NCBI RefSeq assembly: GCF_013523055.1
Contig: NZ_JAAMQM010000004.1
Span: 186,001 to 250,000, forward strand
DNA: 64,000 nt
Source: Pseudomonas capeferrum
GTDB lineage: Bacteria; Pseudomonadota; Gammaproteobacteria; Pseudomonadales; Pseudomonadaceae
Direction: 5' to 3'
In this document: positions 9,780 through 16,796 of the stretch, in pieces
Numbering within the stretch: position 1 is the first letter of the stretch
Layout: each line of letters starts with the position of its first letter
Notes under the pieces: model-generated
Told to the model about the DNA's origin: nothing
Database searches by the model: none
The model's input: only the letters and a program-made list of their open reading frames with translations
Program-made: the position numbers and the translations under genes

Positions 9780-9965
9780 GCGCTGGCTTGCCGGGATGCC
9801 GGACCGCCTTCGATCGAGGCCGCAGGACTCGCCTGGCAATGCAAATGATCCAGCCCATGCGGTGGCTGTGGGAATGCTAGGTCTCCACTACCATGGCGGG
9901 GGACTCAAGGTGTTTATTGTCAGGCGAGTCCTGCGGCCTCGATCGCAGGCAAGCCAGCTCCTACT
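9780..9965. repeat. REP-type inverted repeat cassette
   Basis: Arms at 9811-9845 and 9917-9950 contain CGATCGAGGCCGCAGGACTC and its reverse complement, the same extended REP family seen at 40089-40291 and 55825-55955. No gene is visible between the DUF892 remnant and the DUF3077 gene. Confidence 0.7.
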
Positions 9966-10031
9966 CCGGGCAGCGTAATCCAGAAATACCGGTGTTGTGT
10001 CAGCAAGGGCAGCAGGTGTGTAGAAGATCTG

Positions 10032-10331
10032 CTAGCGCACCGGCCCCGTCAACATCCCGTGCGTCACGTCTTCAACCAGCGCTTTGGCCATGCCACTCAG
10101 GTAGTGGGCTGCCCATACCAGCGTAGTGTCCTGCTCGGCCCCGCCTTGCGAAGTGATCCGGTAGACGCAGTTCAGCAGCATCGATGCCTGCTCCAGGGCG
10201 TATTCGGCATCATGCCCCGCGACGACCTTGAACAGGCGCTCGTCCACATATCCGCCCACCTCCTCGCCAAAGGTCCCGACGCCACAGGTCTTCAGCTGCT
10301 TCGTGTGTTTGCCAGGTACATCACTTCTCAT
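10032..10331 (-). CDS. DUF3077 family protein
   Basis: 99 residues from ATG 10331, set by GGAGG 6 bases upstream. The C-terminal part with ALEQASMLLNCVYR and WAAHYLSGMAKALVEDV is the DUF3077 signature, a small Pseudomonas-specific family of unknown function. It is downstream of, and probably co-transcribed with, the MLKIVPDPP gene. No signal peptide or membrane segment is seen. Confidence 0.75.
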   Translation of the reverse strand: MRSDVPGKHTKQLKTCGVGTFGEEVGGYVDERLFKVVAGHDAEYALEQASMLLNCVYRITSQGGAEQDTTLVWAAHYLSGMAKALVEDVTHGMLTGPVR

Positions 10332-10447
10332 GCCCAACCTCCCAGGCACGCGCTGGGCCTGGCGCCGACACCAACCAACAGAACACAGCGCATGCAGAGA
10401 CCCTGCGGGCAGGGTATCCCGCCATGGATTCCAAGCAAGTCGTTCGC

Positions 10448-10681
10448 TCAGTGCAGTGATCGCACCTTGCCCAAGGCCAGTCCAATCAGATGGCGGACGC
10501 AGTGGATTTCATGCGTTGCGGCGCGGGTCAGCCGTTGGCTAGTGAGGCACGGATGATGCGGCGCCGTTTGCCGGATAACGGCCATGGTACAGTCCAAGTA
10601 CGCGGAAGCTTGAGCGAGCAAGTCTTTAAGAGGCTGGGCGTATTCAGTATGAAGCGGAGGGTCGGGGACGATTTTCAACAT
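10448..10681 (-). CDS. small Pseudomonas protein starting MLKIVPDPP, unknown function
   Basis: 77 residues. The N-terminus MLKIVPDPPLHTE is a recognisable opening of short pseudomonad proteins often found next to DUF3077 genes; the rest is a helical domain without known motifs. AGGAG sits 6 bases before the ATG and is itself part of a base-paired leader. A truncated paralogue lies at 30328-30390. I do not know its function. Confidence 0.65.
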   Translation of the reverse strand: MLKIVPDPPLHTEYAQPLKDLLAQASAYLDCTMAVIRQTAPHHPCLTSQRLTRAATHEIHCVRHLIGLALGKVRSLH

Positions 10682-10687
10682 AAGTAG

Positions 10688-10813
10688 CTCCTGTATCCAT
10701 ATGGAGCTGTCACCTCCCCGCTGTCAAACAGAAGGGTGGCAGCTGTACGCGGGTTGACAGACCGGTGGATACAGGAAACCGGCGCACGCGAACGTGCCCC
10801 ACGCACATCTGCC
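10688..10813 (-). promoter_or_regulatory. structured 5' leader (predicted pseudoknot) of the MLKIVPDPP gene
   Basis: Read on the minus strand, 5' to 3': A5' (10810-10797), a TTCG-tetraloop hairpin (about 10797-10781), B5' CCTGTATCCA (10775-10766, minus strand), C5' CTGTCAA (10760-10754), A3' (10753-10741), C3' TTGACAG (10727-10721), B3' TGGATACAGG (10699-10690). A pairs over 12 of 13 positions, B over 10 of 10 and C over 7 of 7. A crosses C and B, an H-type pseudoknot inside an outer helix. B3' overlaps the Shine-Dalgarno AGGAG (10692-10688), so folding would limit translation. A second copy with compensatory changes is at 30400-30508. Confidence 0.7.
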
Positions 10814-11091
10814 ATGAAAGCGGTGCGGCTGTATCCAGTGCGGTCTGTCAAAACCGATCGTTAGTGAGCAACGACGGGGCGAGGCTAGACGTGAAGGAAT
10901 ACCGCCGCAATGGCTTAACAGTCGAAGAATTATGTTTGGGAAATGGACTACAGGGAATAAGGAAAATCTGAAGGCTCTCCAGGAGGAAAAAGCCTCTTGG
11001 ATGATCGATTACCGACCATGACGTTGACCATGTCGGTACAGTACTCATTCGAGGTGCACTCCAGGCTCCACGCTCATGCCGTCTCGCACGA
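10814..11091. other. intergenic stretch with alternative leader-pairing segments
   Basis: No convincing gene. At 10829-10837 and 10845-10851 the plus strand repeats CTGTATCCA and CTGTCAA, i.e. second copies of the B3' and C3' strands of the adjacent leader placed upstream of it in the RNA direction. The remaining sequence to 11091 shows no motif I recognise; a 68-codon frame at 10765-10971 overlaps the leader and has no family match. Confidence 0.5.
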
Positions 11092-11096
11092 CAAAC

Positions 11097-11116
11097 GACC
11101 CACCAAAGTGGGCCGA
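11097..11116 (-). terminator. weak hairpin after the porin gene
   Basis: CCCAC/GTGGG stem with a four-base loop just after the porin stop, followed on the minus strand by an imperfect T-rich stretch. Possible terminator only. Confidence 0.35.
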
Positions 11117-11121
11117 GAACA

Positions 11122-12375
11122 TCAGAAGTAATATCCGATGTTGATATTGGTGCGGTAATACCACTCGTTGCTGCCCACCGACGAGGTATCGGTCCAACCA
11201 GTACCGTTCTCCGAGCCGCCGTAGGGGTTGGCGTTCTTCGCCCAGGTCAGGTCGATCCAGGCCATCACCGGCAGGGCGAACAACTGTACGCCGACGGTGT
11301 ACATCTGCGAGTCGTCCCAGCCACTCTCGTCTTTCATCATCCGGCTGTAGTCGTTGTAGATCTTGATCTTCTTCAGCTGGCCCAGGCGGGGTGTGTCGAT
11401 GTCATAGCCGATGTTCAGCGCTGCCACGGTAGCCTTGGAAGCGATCAGGTATGCCGGGGTGAGGCCGTTGCCGCCCATCAGCACCGAGTCCTCGCTGACA
11501 CCATTGGGATTTTTCGGGTCGTACTCGTAGCGGATGGCTTCAGCGGTGGCTGTCCAAGGACCGTTATTGATCACGGTGTGTACGCCGCCGGCCCAATAGC
11601 TGCCGTTGTCGTCAGTCGTATCGTTGTACAGCTGCGAGGCTGCCAGCGAGACGCCCAGTTCGGTCTTCCAGCTGCCGCTGGCGAAGGTGCGGGCGACGCG
11701 GGCGTTGACCTGGTTGCGCTTCTCGTTGTCCTGGCGGGACTGGGTGAAGGCAATGGCGTTGTCCTTGACGTCGGCGTAGCGGGAGATCTCGCCGGAATAA
11801 CGCGTGCTGTGGGGCGCCATGCGCGGGAAGTAGCCCAGTTGCAGGTCCCAGTCGGCGTCCTTGTAGCTGTACTTGGCGCCCAGGCCATCGCTTACCCCGT
11901 AGCCCATGAAGAACGGAATATGGTAGCTCCAGCCAAACTGCGGATAAGGTTCCAGGCCGAACGGCTTGAACGGCAGCCCCACCTGCAGATTGGATTGCGC
12001 AGTGAAGTTGTAGCCTACATAGCCGCGGTCGATGGAACGCTTGTTGAGATCGTAGAACCAATAGTTGATATCGAAGAAAGCCTTCTTGTAGGTGCCCTTG
12101 GCATCGAAGCGCAAAGTGTCGAACAACCAGCGAGTAGAGTTTTCACTGGTATCCCAGTGCTCATCGCGCCAGTTGGTACGCAACGCGCCACCCAGGTCGA
12201 AGCTGGCATCGCCATCGGCACTGCGCCAGGAGATATGCGGAAAGGGTTTATTCGCTGCAGGTTTCGGCGCGACCGGTGCTGCCACCGATTGCGTATTGGT
12301 GACATCGGGTCCTGGCTCGGCGGCACATAAGCCCACACTCAGCAATAACCCCACTCCCATGATGTACTTGTTCAT
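11122..12375 (-). CDS. outer-membrane porin, beta-barrel
   Basis: 417 residues from ATG 12375 (GAGGTCGTA before it). Signal peptide about 1-19 (LLLSVGLCAAE). The rest is alternating amphipathic strands rich in Trp/Tyr and ends in aromatic YYF, the outer-membrane insertion signature. The profile resembles carbohydrate- or phosphate-type 16-strand porins, but the substrate cannot be told. It lies downstream of the catabolic operon in the same orientation but beyond a strong terminator, with its own 427-bp upstream region, so co-regulation with the pathway is possible but unproven. Confidence 0.78.
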   Translation of the reverse strand: MNKYIMGVGLLLSVGLCAAEPGPDVTNTQSVAAPVAPKPAANKPFPHISWRSADGDASFDLGGALRTNWRDEHWDTSENSTRWLFDTLRFDAKGTYKKAFFDINYWFYDLNKRSIDRGYVGYNFTAQSNLQVGLPFKPFGLEPYPQFGWSYHIPFFMGYGVSDGLGAKYSYKDADWDLQLGYFPRMAPHSTRYSGEISRYADVKDNAIAFTQSRQDNEKRNQVNARVARTFASGSWKTELGVSLAASQLYNDTTDDNGSYWAGGVHTVINNGPWTATAEAIRYEYDPKNPNGVSEDSVLMGGNGLTPAYLIASKATVAALNIGYDIDTPRLGQLKKIKIYNDYSRMMKDESGWDDSQMYTVGVQLFALPVMAWIDLTWAKNANPYGGSENGTGWTDTSSVGSNEWYYRTNINIGYYF

Positions 12376-12753
12376 TACGACCTCACCTGCAATTATCCGG
12401 CGGATGATCTGACTGGCAACAGGAGGGCCCTCATCTCTACGGATGAGTCTGCCTAGAAGTTGCACTAGAAGTTAAGTGTTGTTTCAGGGGTGGCACACCG
12501 TCTTACCGGTGGGCTCGAGAGGAATAGAGCAGAAAGCGTGCCATCTGCTTGATGGTGTGATGCTTTAATAAATTACATTGTTTTCAATGGATTACCTGTG
12601 GAACGCAATAATGTGTGCCACTGGCGAAACTTGTCTGTGCCGCGGTTACCCATGTGCACACTCAGGGCGCATGAGGGGTGCGAATCGAAACTTGTTGGGG
12701 CGCTGTAGGGTTCCGCGGATGAGAAAAGCACGAGGCGTCTGTTTATATAAGGC
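12376..12753. other. intergenic region upstream of the porin
   Basis: About 380 bp with lower GC than the flanks, including TTTAATAAATTACATTG near 12565. It presumably holds the porin promoter. No gene or clear operator was found. Confidence 0.4.
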
Positions 12754-12779
12754 AAAAAAAAGCCGACAGAAAGTCGGCC
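12754..12779 (-). terminator. rho-independent terminator of the catabolic operon
   Basis: On the minus strand GGCCGAC-TTTCT-GTCGGCT is followed by eight T residues, 24 bp after the stop of the reductase gene. A strong, canonical terminator that marks the operon end. Confidence 0.93.
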
Positions 12780-12802
12780 AGTGTTTTCACAAACGCAAAT
12801 AA

Positions 12803-13762
12803 CTAAATATCGAGTACCAGACGTCGGCTCTTGCAACCGGATACACATACCATCATCGATTCATTGGCCGCACGTTCGGCTTTGCTCAATACACCGTCGC
12901 GGTGGTCGATATCGCCCTCCAGCACCTTGGTTTCACAGGAACCACAGACCCCTTCGCGGCAGCTGTAGTCGATATCGCATCCCGCTTCGAGCAGAACATC
13001 GAGCAGGTTCAGGCCTGGCTCGATGGAGAGCGTCTTGCCGGTCTTCTTGAGCTCGACGCTATAGCTGTCCTGGGCATCCTCGGACGGTGGCAGTTCGGCG
13101 GCGGCGAAACGCTCGATATGGGCATGGGGATAGCCAAGGCTTTCGCAGGTGCTTTCGAAGGCATCCAGCATGGGCGTCGGCCCGCAGCAGTAGAAGTGCG
13201 TATCGGCCGGTTGCCCCGCCAGATAACGGCGCAGATCGGGCGCGCTGTCCTTCTCGTCATTGAAGTGCAATACCACCTTGGCGTCGATGCCGCTGAGCTC
13301 CTCGACCAGCGCGGCCTCCTTGCGCGAGCGGGCACAGTAGATCAGCTCGGCGGACCTGCCCAGCGCCAGCAACTGGCGGAACATGCAGTAGATCGGCGTA
13401 ATGCCGATTCCGCCGGCCACCAGCACGCTATGGGACGCGCGGGTATCGAGTTCGAAGTTGTTGCGCGGCCCAGAGATCTGCAAGGTCGTGCCGACCCGCA
13501 GTTGCCCGTGTATCCAGTGCGAACCGCCGCGACTGTTGCGATCACGCAGGATGCCGACCACGTAACGGCCCTGATCGGCCGGCGAGTTGAGCAACGAGTA
13601 GCTGCGCACCAGGCCGTTGGGCAGGTGCAGGTCGATGTGCGAGCCGGCCTCGAACGGTGCGAAAACGGTGTCGCCATACGGGCGCAGTTCGACACTCATG
13701 ATGCCTTCGGCTTCATGGCGCAGGGTGTGGACCAGGGCGGTGAGGGTAGAGGAATTGGACAT
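12803..13762 (-). CDS. ferredoxin-type oxygenase reductase (PDR/VanB family)
   Basis: 319 residues. Domain order: FMN-binding barrel (about 1-100, RSYSLLNSP), NAD-binding domain (about 105-220, VAGGIGITPI and CGPTPMLDA), C-terminal plant-type [2Fe-2S] ferredoxin with C268, C273, C276 and C306. This is the phthalate dioxygenase reductase/VanB layout, passing electrons from NAD(P)H to a Rieske oxygenase. Its partner is almost certainly the Rieske protein two genes upstream. Last gene of the operon, 3 bp after the RidA gene. Confidence 0.92.
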   Translation of the reverse strand: MSNSSTLTALVHTLRHEAEGIMSVELRPYGDTVFAPFEAGSHIDLHLPNGLVRSYSLLNSPADQGRYVVGILRDRNSRGGSHWIHGQLRVGTTLQISGPRNNFELDTRASHSVLVAGGIGITPIYCMFRQLLALGRSAELIYCARSRKEAALVEELSGIDAKVVLHFNDEKDSAPDLRRYLAGQPADTHFYCCGPTPMLDAFESTCESLGYPHAHIERFAAAELPPSEDAQDSYSVELKKTGKTLSIEPGLNLLDVLLEAGCDIDYSCREGVCGSCETKVLEGDIDHRDGVLSKAERAANESMMVCVSGCKSRRLVLDI

Positions 13763-13765
13763 GGT

Positions 13766-14245
13766 TCAGCCCTTCTCGATAGGGGTTGCAGCTGGCGAAA
13801 CGACCGTGCGCAGATCGATGTCGAGCCGCGCGCAGGCTTCGATTTCCACCACCAGTTCGGGAAACACCAGGCCGCTGACCTGCACCAGGGTCGAGGTCGG
13901 GTAGGTCGCGAAGCCGGCAAAGAAATCCCTGCGGGCGCGGCCCACCTCGTCCTTGTCGGCGATATCGGTGACGTAGACGGTCAGCCGGTACAGGTTGCCA
14001 ACGTGGCCGCCGGCCGCCTCGACCAGTGTCTTCGCTTTGTCGAGGACGACCAGCGTCTGTTCGTAGGCTCCAAGCGGCGTGCCGGCTTCGACGGCCTGGC
14101 GCGTGGCGGGATGGGCGGTCATGCCGGACATCACCACGTCGTTGCCGATCAGCAGGGCATTGGACCAGGTGGCTGTGGCCAGCTCGCTCAAGCGGGTGGC
14201 CTGGACGCGCTGCACTGCCACGGTTGCCGTGGAAAAGTCGCTCAT
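13766..14245 (-). CDS. RidA family deaminase in the catabolic operon
   Basis: 159 residues covering the whole RidA fold (VMSGMTAH, LVEAAGG, LTVYVTD, TLVQVSGLVFPELVVEIEA). Members hydrolyse enamines/imines to ketones and ammonia; one branch includes 2-aminomuconate deaminases of amino-aromatic ring-cleavage pathways. Placed between the Rieske oxygenase (4-bp overlap) and its reductase, it probably removes an amino group, or an imine formed by the dehydrogenase, during catabolism. Distinct from the soxR-linked RidA at 9159. Confidence 0.87.
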   Translation of the reverse strand: MSDFSTATVAVQRVQATRLSELATATWSNALLIGNDVVMSGMTAHPATRQAVEAGTPLGAYEQTLVVLDKAKTLVEAAGGHVGNLYRLTVYVTDIADKDEVGRARRDFFAGFATYPTSTLVQVSGLVFPELVVEIEACARLDIDLRTVVSPAATPIEKG

Positions 14246-15276
14246 GAGACAGCCTTCGTCTCGATCAGCGCCATCTGCTCCTTGGCCTTGCTCTTGAGGT
14301 AACGACGGATGCGCACCACGCCGAGGTCATGCTGGTAAAGGTTTTCGCGCTGGTTGGCGTCGAACTCCATGTTTTCCAGCAGTACCCGATCCTGTTCCAA
14401 CACCGCCCAGTGGCGGGCTTCCAGGCGGTTCTTGTAGAGGAATCGCCAGGTGTCACGCTGCCAGCCGGTCAACGGCCGGGCGCGCCAGTGGAATACCCCA
14501 CACATTTGAGTGCTGCCGGGGGTATAGCTGCCGATGATGGTGAAGTTTCCGCCTGGCCCGCCGGTTTTCGGATACGGGATTTCCAGACGCAGCCAGTGGC
14601 AACCGTTGTCGAGGAATTCGGTCCAGTCGAAGTTCACGCCGCGCTGGCCTTCCTTCTCGAAGAAGAATCCCTGATCGGTGTCGCGGGTGACGAACTTGGC
14701 GGTGGCTTCACCCTCGCTCATGGAGTGCGACATCTTGTGCAGGTAGGTGCCATGCATCGGGTCCATGACGTTGTCGATGACGTAGCGGTAGTCACCCTTC
14801 CATTCGGTGTAACACAGGAAGTGACTCCATTCGGGCGACGTCAACTGCTCGGGCAGCACCAGTTCCGGTGGCTCGGCCAGGTGTGGGTCGGTGGCGTTGA
14901 AGACGAAGATCGCGCCGGCCACTTCGCGGGTATGGAACATGCGCGTCGGACGGCTGCCCTCGAGCTTGCATCCCGGGCTGCCGGGCACCTTGGTCACGGT
15001 ACCGTCCTGGCGTACTTCGACACCGTGGTAAGGGCATTGCAGACGATCACCCAGCACCGGACCCTGGGACAGCGGGGCGCCGCGGTGCGGGCAGTGGTCT
15101 TCGAGGGCATGGGCGGTGCCGTCATTGTCGCGCCACAGGGCGATCTTGTAGCCCAGGCGGCGAATCGACACGGGCTTGTCGCCCAGCAGCGCCGAAGGCA
15201 GAAGCGGGAACCACAGGTCCTTCAGGCCTTTGACGAGAATGTTTTCAACAGGATCGACGGTCAGTTGCGGGTTCAT
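14242..15276 (-). CDS. Rieske non-heme iron ring-hydroxylating oxygenase, alpha subunit
   Basis: 344 residues. Rieske ligands C62-x-H64 (HCPHRG) and C81-x2-H84 (CPYHG); mononuclear iron site D172-x2-H175-x4-H180 (DPMHGTYLH). The length and the lack of a beta-subunit gene fit the alpha-only phthalate/CarAa/VanA-like group, which hydroxylates or O/N-demethylates aromatic and heteroaromatic rings. GGAGG sits 7 bases before the ATG. Electrons should come from the reductase at 12803. Substrate unknown. Confidence 0.93.
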   Translation of the reverse strand: MNPQLTVDPVENILVKGLKDLWFPLLPSALLGDKPVSIRRLGYKIALWRDNDGTAHALEDHCPHRGAPLSQGPVLGDRLQCPYHGVEVRQDGTVTKVPGSPGCKLEGSRPTRMFHTREVAGAIFVFNATDPHLAEPPELVLPEQLTSPEWSHFLCYTEWKGDYRYVIDNVMDPMHGTYLHKMSHSMSEGEATAKFVTRDTDQGFFFEKEGQRGVNFDWTEFLDNGCHWLRLEIPYPKTGGPGGNFTIIGSYTPGSTQMCGVFHWRARPLTGWQRDTWRFLYKNRLEARHWAVLEQDRVLLENMEFDANQRENLYQHDLGVVRIRRYLKSKAKEQMALIETKAVS

Positions 15277-15293
15277 TTCTTATCCTCCGAGGC

Positions 15294-15515
15294 TCAGGCG
15301 CCGAGCTTGGCCATCAGGGTGCTGTAAGTGTCGGCGGTCCATTCGCCTTCGTTGAGCGGGCAGGGCGGGCCGGCCAGGTTCAGGTGTTCGAGCAGGCTGG
15401 GCAGGTCGTACTTGCCGGCGCCGAAGGCGCGCTCGATGGAGTCGCCCAGCAGATCCTCGAACGGCGTGTTCGGGCGCGCGCGGGTCTGGTGAGTTTCGTT
15501 ATAGGGTTCGCTCAT
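15294..15515 (-). CDS. small oxygenase-associated protein (73 aa)
   Basis: 73 residues from ATG 15515 (GGAGG 8 bases upstream). Contains FEDLLGDSIERAFGAG and a C-terminal EWTADTYSTLMAKLG helix. Similar short proteins, sometimes labelled recombinase-like helix-turn-helix, accompany Rieske oxygenase operons; I recall this only loosely. One base separates its start from the previous gene's stop, so it is translationally coupled. Could be an accessory or assembly subunit. Confidence 0.7.
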   Translation of the reverse strand: MSEPYNETHQTRARPNTPFEDLLGDSIERAFGAGKYDLPSLLEHLNLAGPPCPLNEGEWTADTYSTLMAKLGA

Positions 15516-15516
15516 C

Positions 15517-15834
15517 TCATTGGCCTCCGTTACGGACCCGTTCGCGGATCGTTTCGCGCACTGGGACAAAGTCATAGGTGGGGTAGCATTCAGTACGGAA
15601 CACGCCCCAGGCGGAGCGCTCCAGTTCGACGTTGAGCCGGGGCAGCAGGGCCGGGGGCAGGCGCAGGGTGACGATCTGGCCCAGGCCCATGGCCACGGTC
15701 CAGGACACTACCTCCACGCCTTCGACGGGAAAACGTTCCCACCAGTCGACCTTCTTCATGTGGCTCTGGATATCGTCGAGGTTCTTCGATTGGTCATGCT
15801 TGAGCAGCACGGTCAACAGCATCGTGTCGGTCAT
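15517..15834 (-). CDS. small alpha/beta protein of the catabolic operon (105 aa)
   Basis: 105 residues, unrecognised. The pattern strand (MLLTVLLKH), helix (LDDIQSHMKK), strand pair (VEVVSWTVAMGLGQIVTLRL), helix (LLPRLNVELE) suggests a dimeric ferredoxin-like fold as in muconolactone isomerase or EthD proteins. It overlaps the upstream VOC gene by 4 bp. The fold, a guess from pattern alone, would suit an isomerase or a small decarboxylase acting on ring-cleavage products. Confidence 0.72.
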   Translation of the reverse strand: MTDTMLLTVLLKHDQSKNLDDIQSHMKKVDWWERFPVEGVEVVSWTVAMGLGQIVTLRLPPALLPRLNVELERSAWGVFRTECYPTYDFVPVRETIRERVRNGGQ

Positions 15835-16796
15835 GGCTTGGGTTTGTCCGTGAGAAACTTGCCCTGGGGCGCCTCAACGTGCTGCTGGCGGCGGGTGTTG
15901 CCGTCGATGCCACCGGCAATGGCCCATTCGGCGAACACGGTCGGTCCCGGTTCGAACGTCCGTGGTTGCCATTCGCCGGTCAACTGGTCTTCATCGGCGT
16001 AATACTCCACAAGCGCCCCGGCAGGGTTCTTGAAGTACCAGAAGAAGGCCGAAGACACCGGGTGGCGACCCGGGCCGATTTCCGTGGTCCAACCACTGCG
16101 GGCAATGTGCATGCCGCCACCGAACACTTCGTGCACGTCGCGTACGGTGAAGGCCACATGGTTGAGGCCGGCCCGTGGTGCGGGCAGTTGCAGCATGAAC
16201 AGGTCGTGGTGGCCGCCTTCCTCGGCGGTGCGCAGGAAGGCGCCGCGGTTGGGATAGCGGTCCGAGGCCTGGAAACCGAAGCGTTCGTGGTAGAACGCCT
16301 CGCAGGCATTGACGTCGGTGACGAAGAACACCACGTGGCCAACCTCGATCGGCGTGGCGCGCTCGTATATCGGTGCCGGCTTGTTGATGCGGCCCTTGAT
16401 CTGCCAGGTGTTGTGGCCGCTGCACTCGATGTCCAGGTCGCGTTTGCAGGTCACTTGCAGGCGAATCGCCAAGCCATTGGGATCGGTGCAGCCGATGCGC
16501 CCGTTACCTTCGACGAAGCCTGGGTCCTTGGCGATGCGCTGGCTGTACAGCGCCAGGTCAGCTTCGCTTTCCACGCCCCAGACCACTTCGCGAAGGGTCG
16601 AGCCGCTTTCGATGGCCGTCGGCAGGCCGGGCTTGTCGTGGGCGGCAAGCACCACACGGCAGCCGTTGAGGGTTTCGAAGATCACTTCGTCGCTGGCTTC
16701 ACTGACCTTGTTCAGGCCCCAGTCGGCGAAGAAGCGCACGCAGGTGTCGAGGTCTTCGACGCCATAAGTGATTTCATCAATGCCTAGTACGCTCAT
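15831..16796 (-). CDS. VOC-family extradiol-type dioxygenase
   Basis: 321 residues with two vicinal-oxygen-chelate modules (about 5-120 and 150-275). The 2-His-1-Glu iron site is seen as H154 (EVGHVVF), H213 (LNHVAF) and E264 (ALVEYY), in the second module as in catechol 2,3-dioxygenases. It should cleave a dihydroxylated or aminohydroxy aromatic ring next to the hydroxyls. A C-terminal tail of about 45 residues is extra. It overlaps both neighbours by 4 bp, tying it to the aldehyde dehydrogenase. Confidence 0.87.
   Translation of the reverse strand: MSVLGIDEITYGVEDLDTCVRFFADWGLNKVSEASDEVIFETLNGCRVVLAAHDKPGLPTAIESGSTLREVVWGVESEADLALYSQRIAKDPGFVEGNGRIGCTDPNGLAIRLQVTCKRDLDIECSGHNTWQIKGRINKPAPIYERATPIEVGHVVFFVTDVNACEAFYHERFGFQASDRYPNRGAFLRTAEEGGHHDLFMLQLPAPRAGLNHVAFTVRDVHEVFGGGMHIARSGWTTEIGPGRHPVSSAFFWYFKNPAGALVEYYADEDQLTGEWQPRTFEPGPTVFAEWAIAGGIDGNTRRQQHVEAPQGKFLTDKPKP

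Noticed and set aside
10765..10971. 68-codon plus-strand frame
   Set aside because: Overlaps the structured leader, no ribosome binding site, no recognisable family.
12902..14302. 466-codon plus-strand open frame
   Set aside because: Antisense to the reductase and RidA genes; no family pattern or ribosome binding site.
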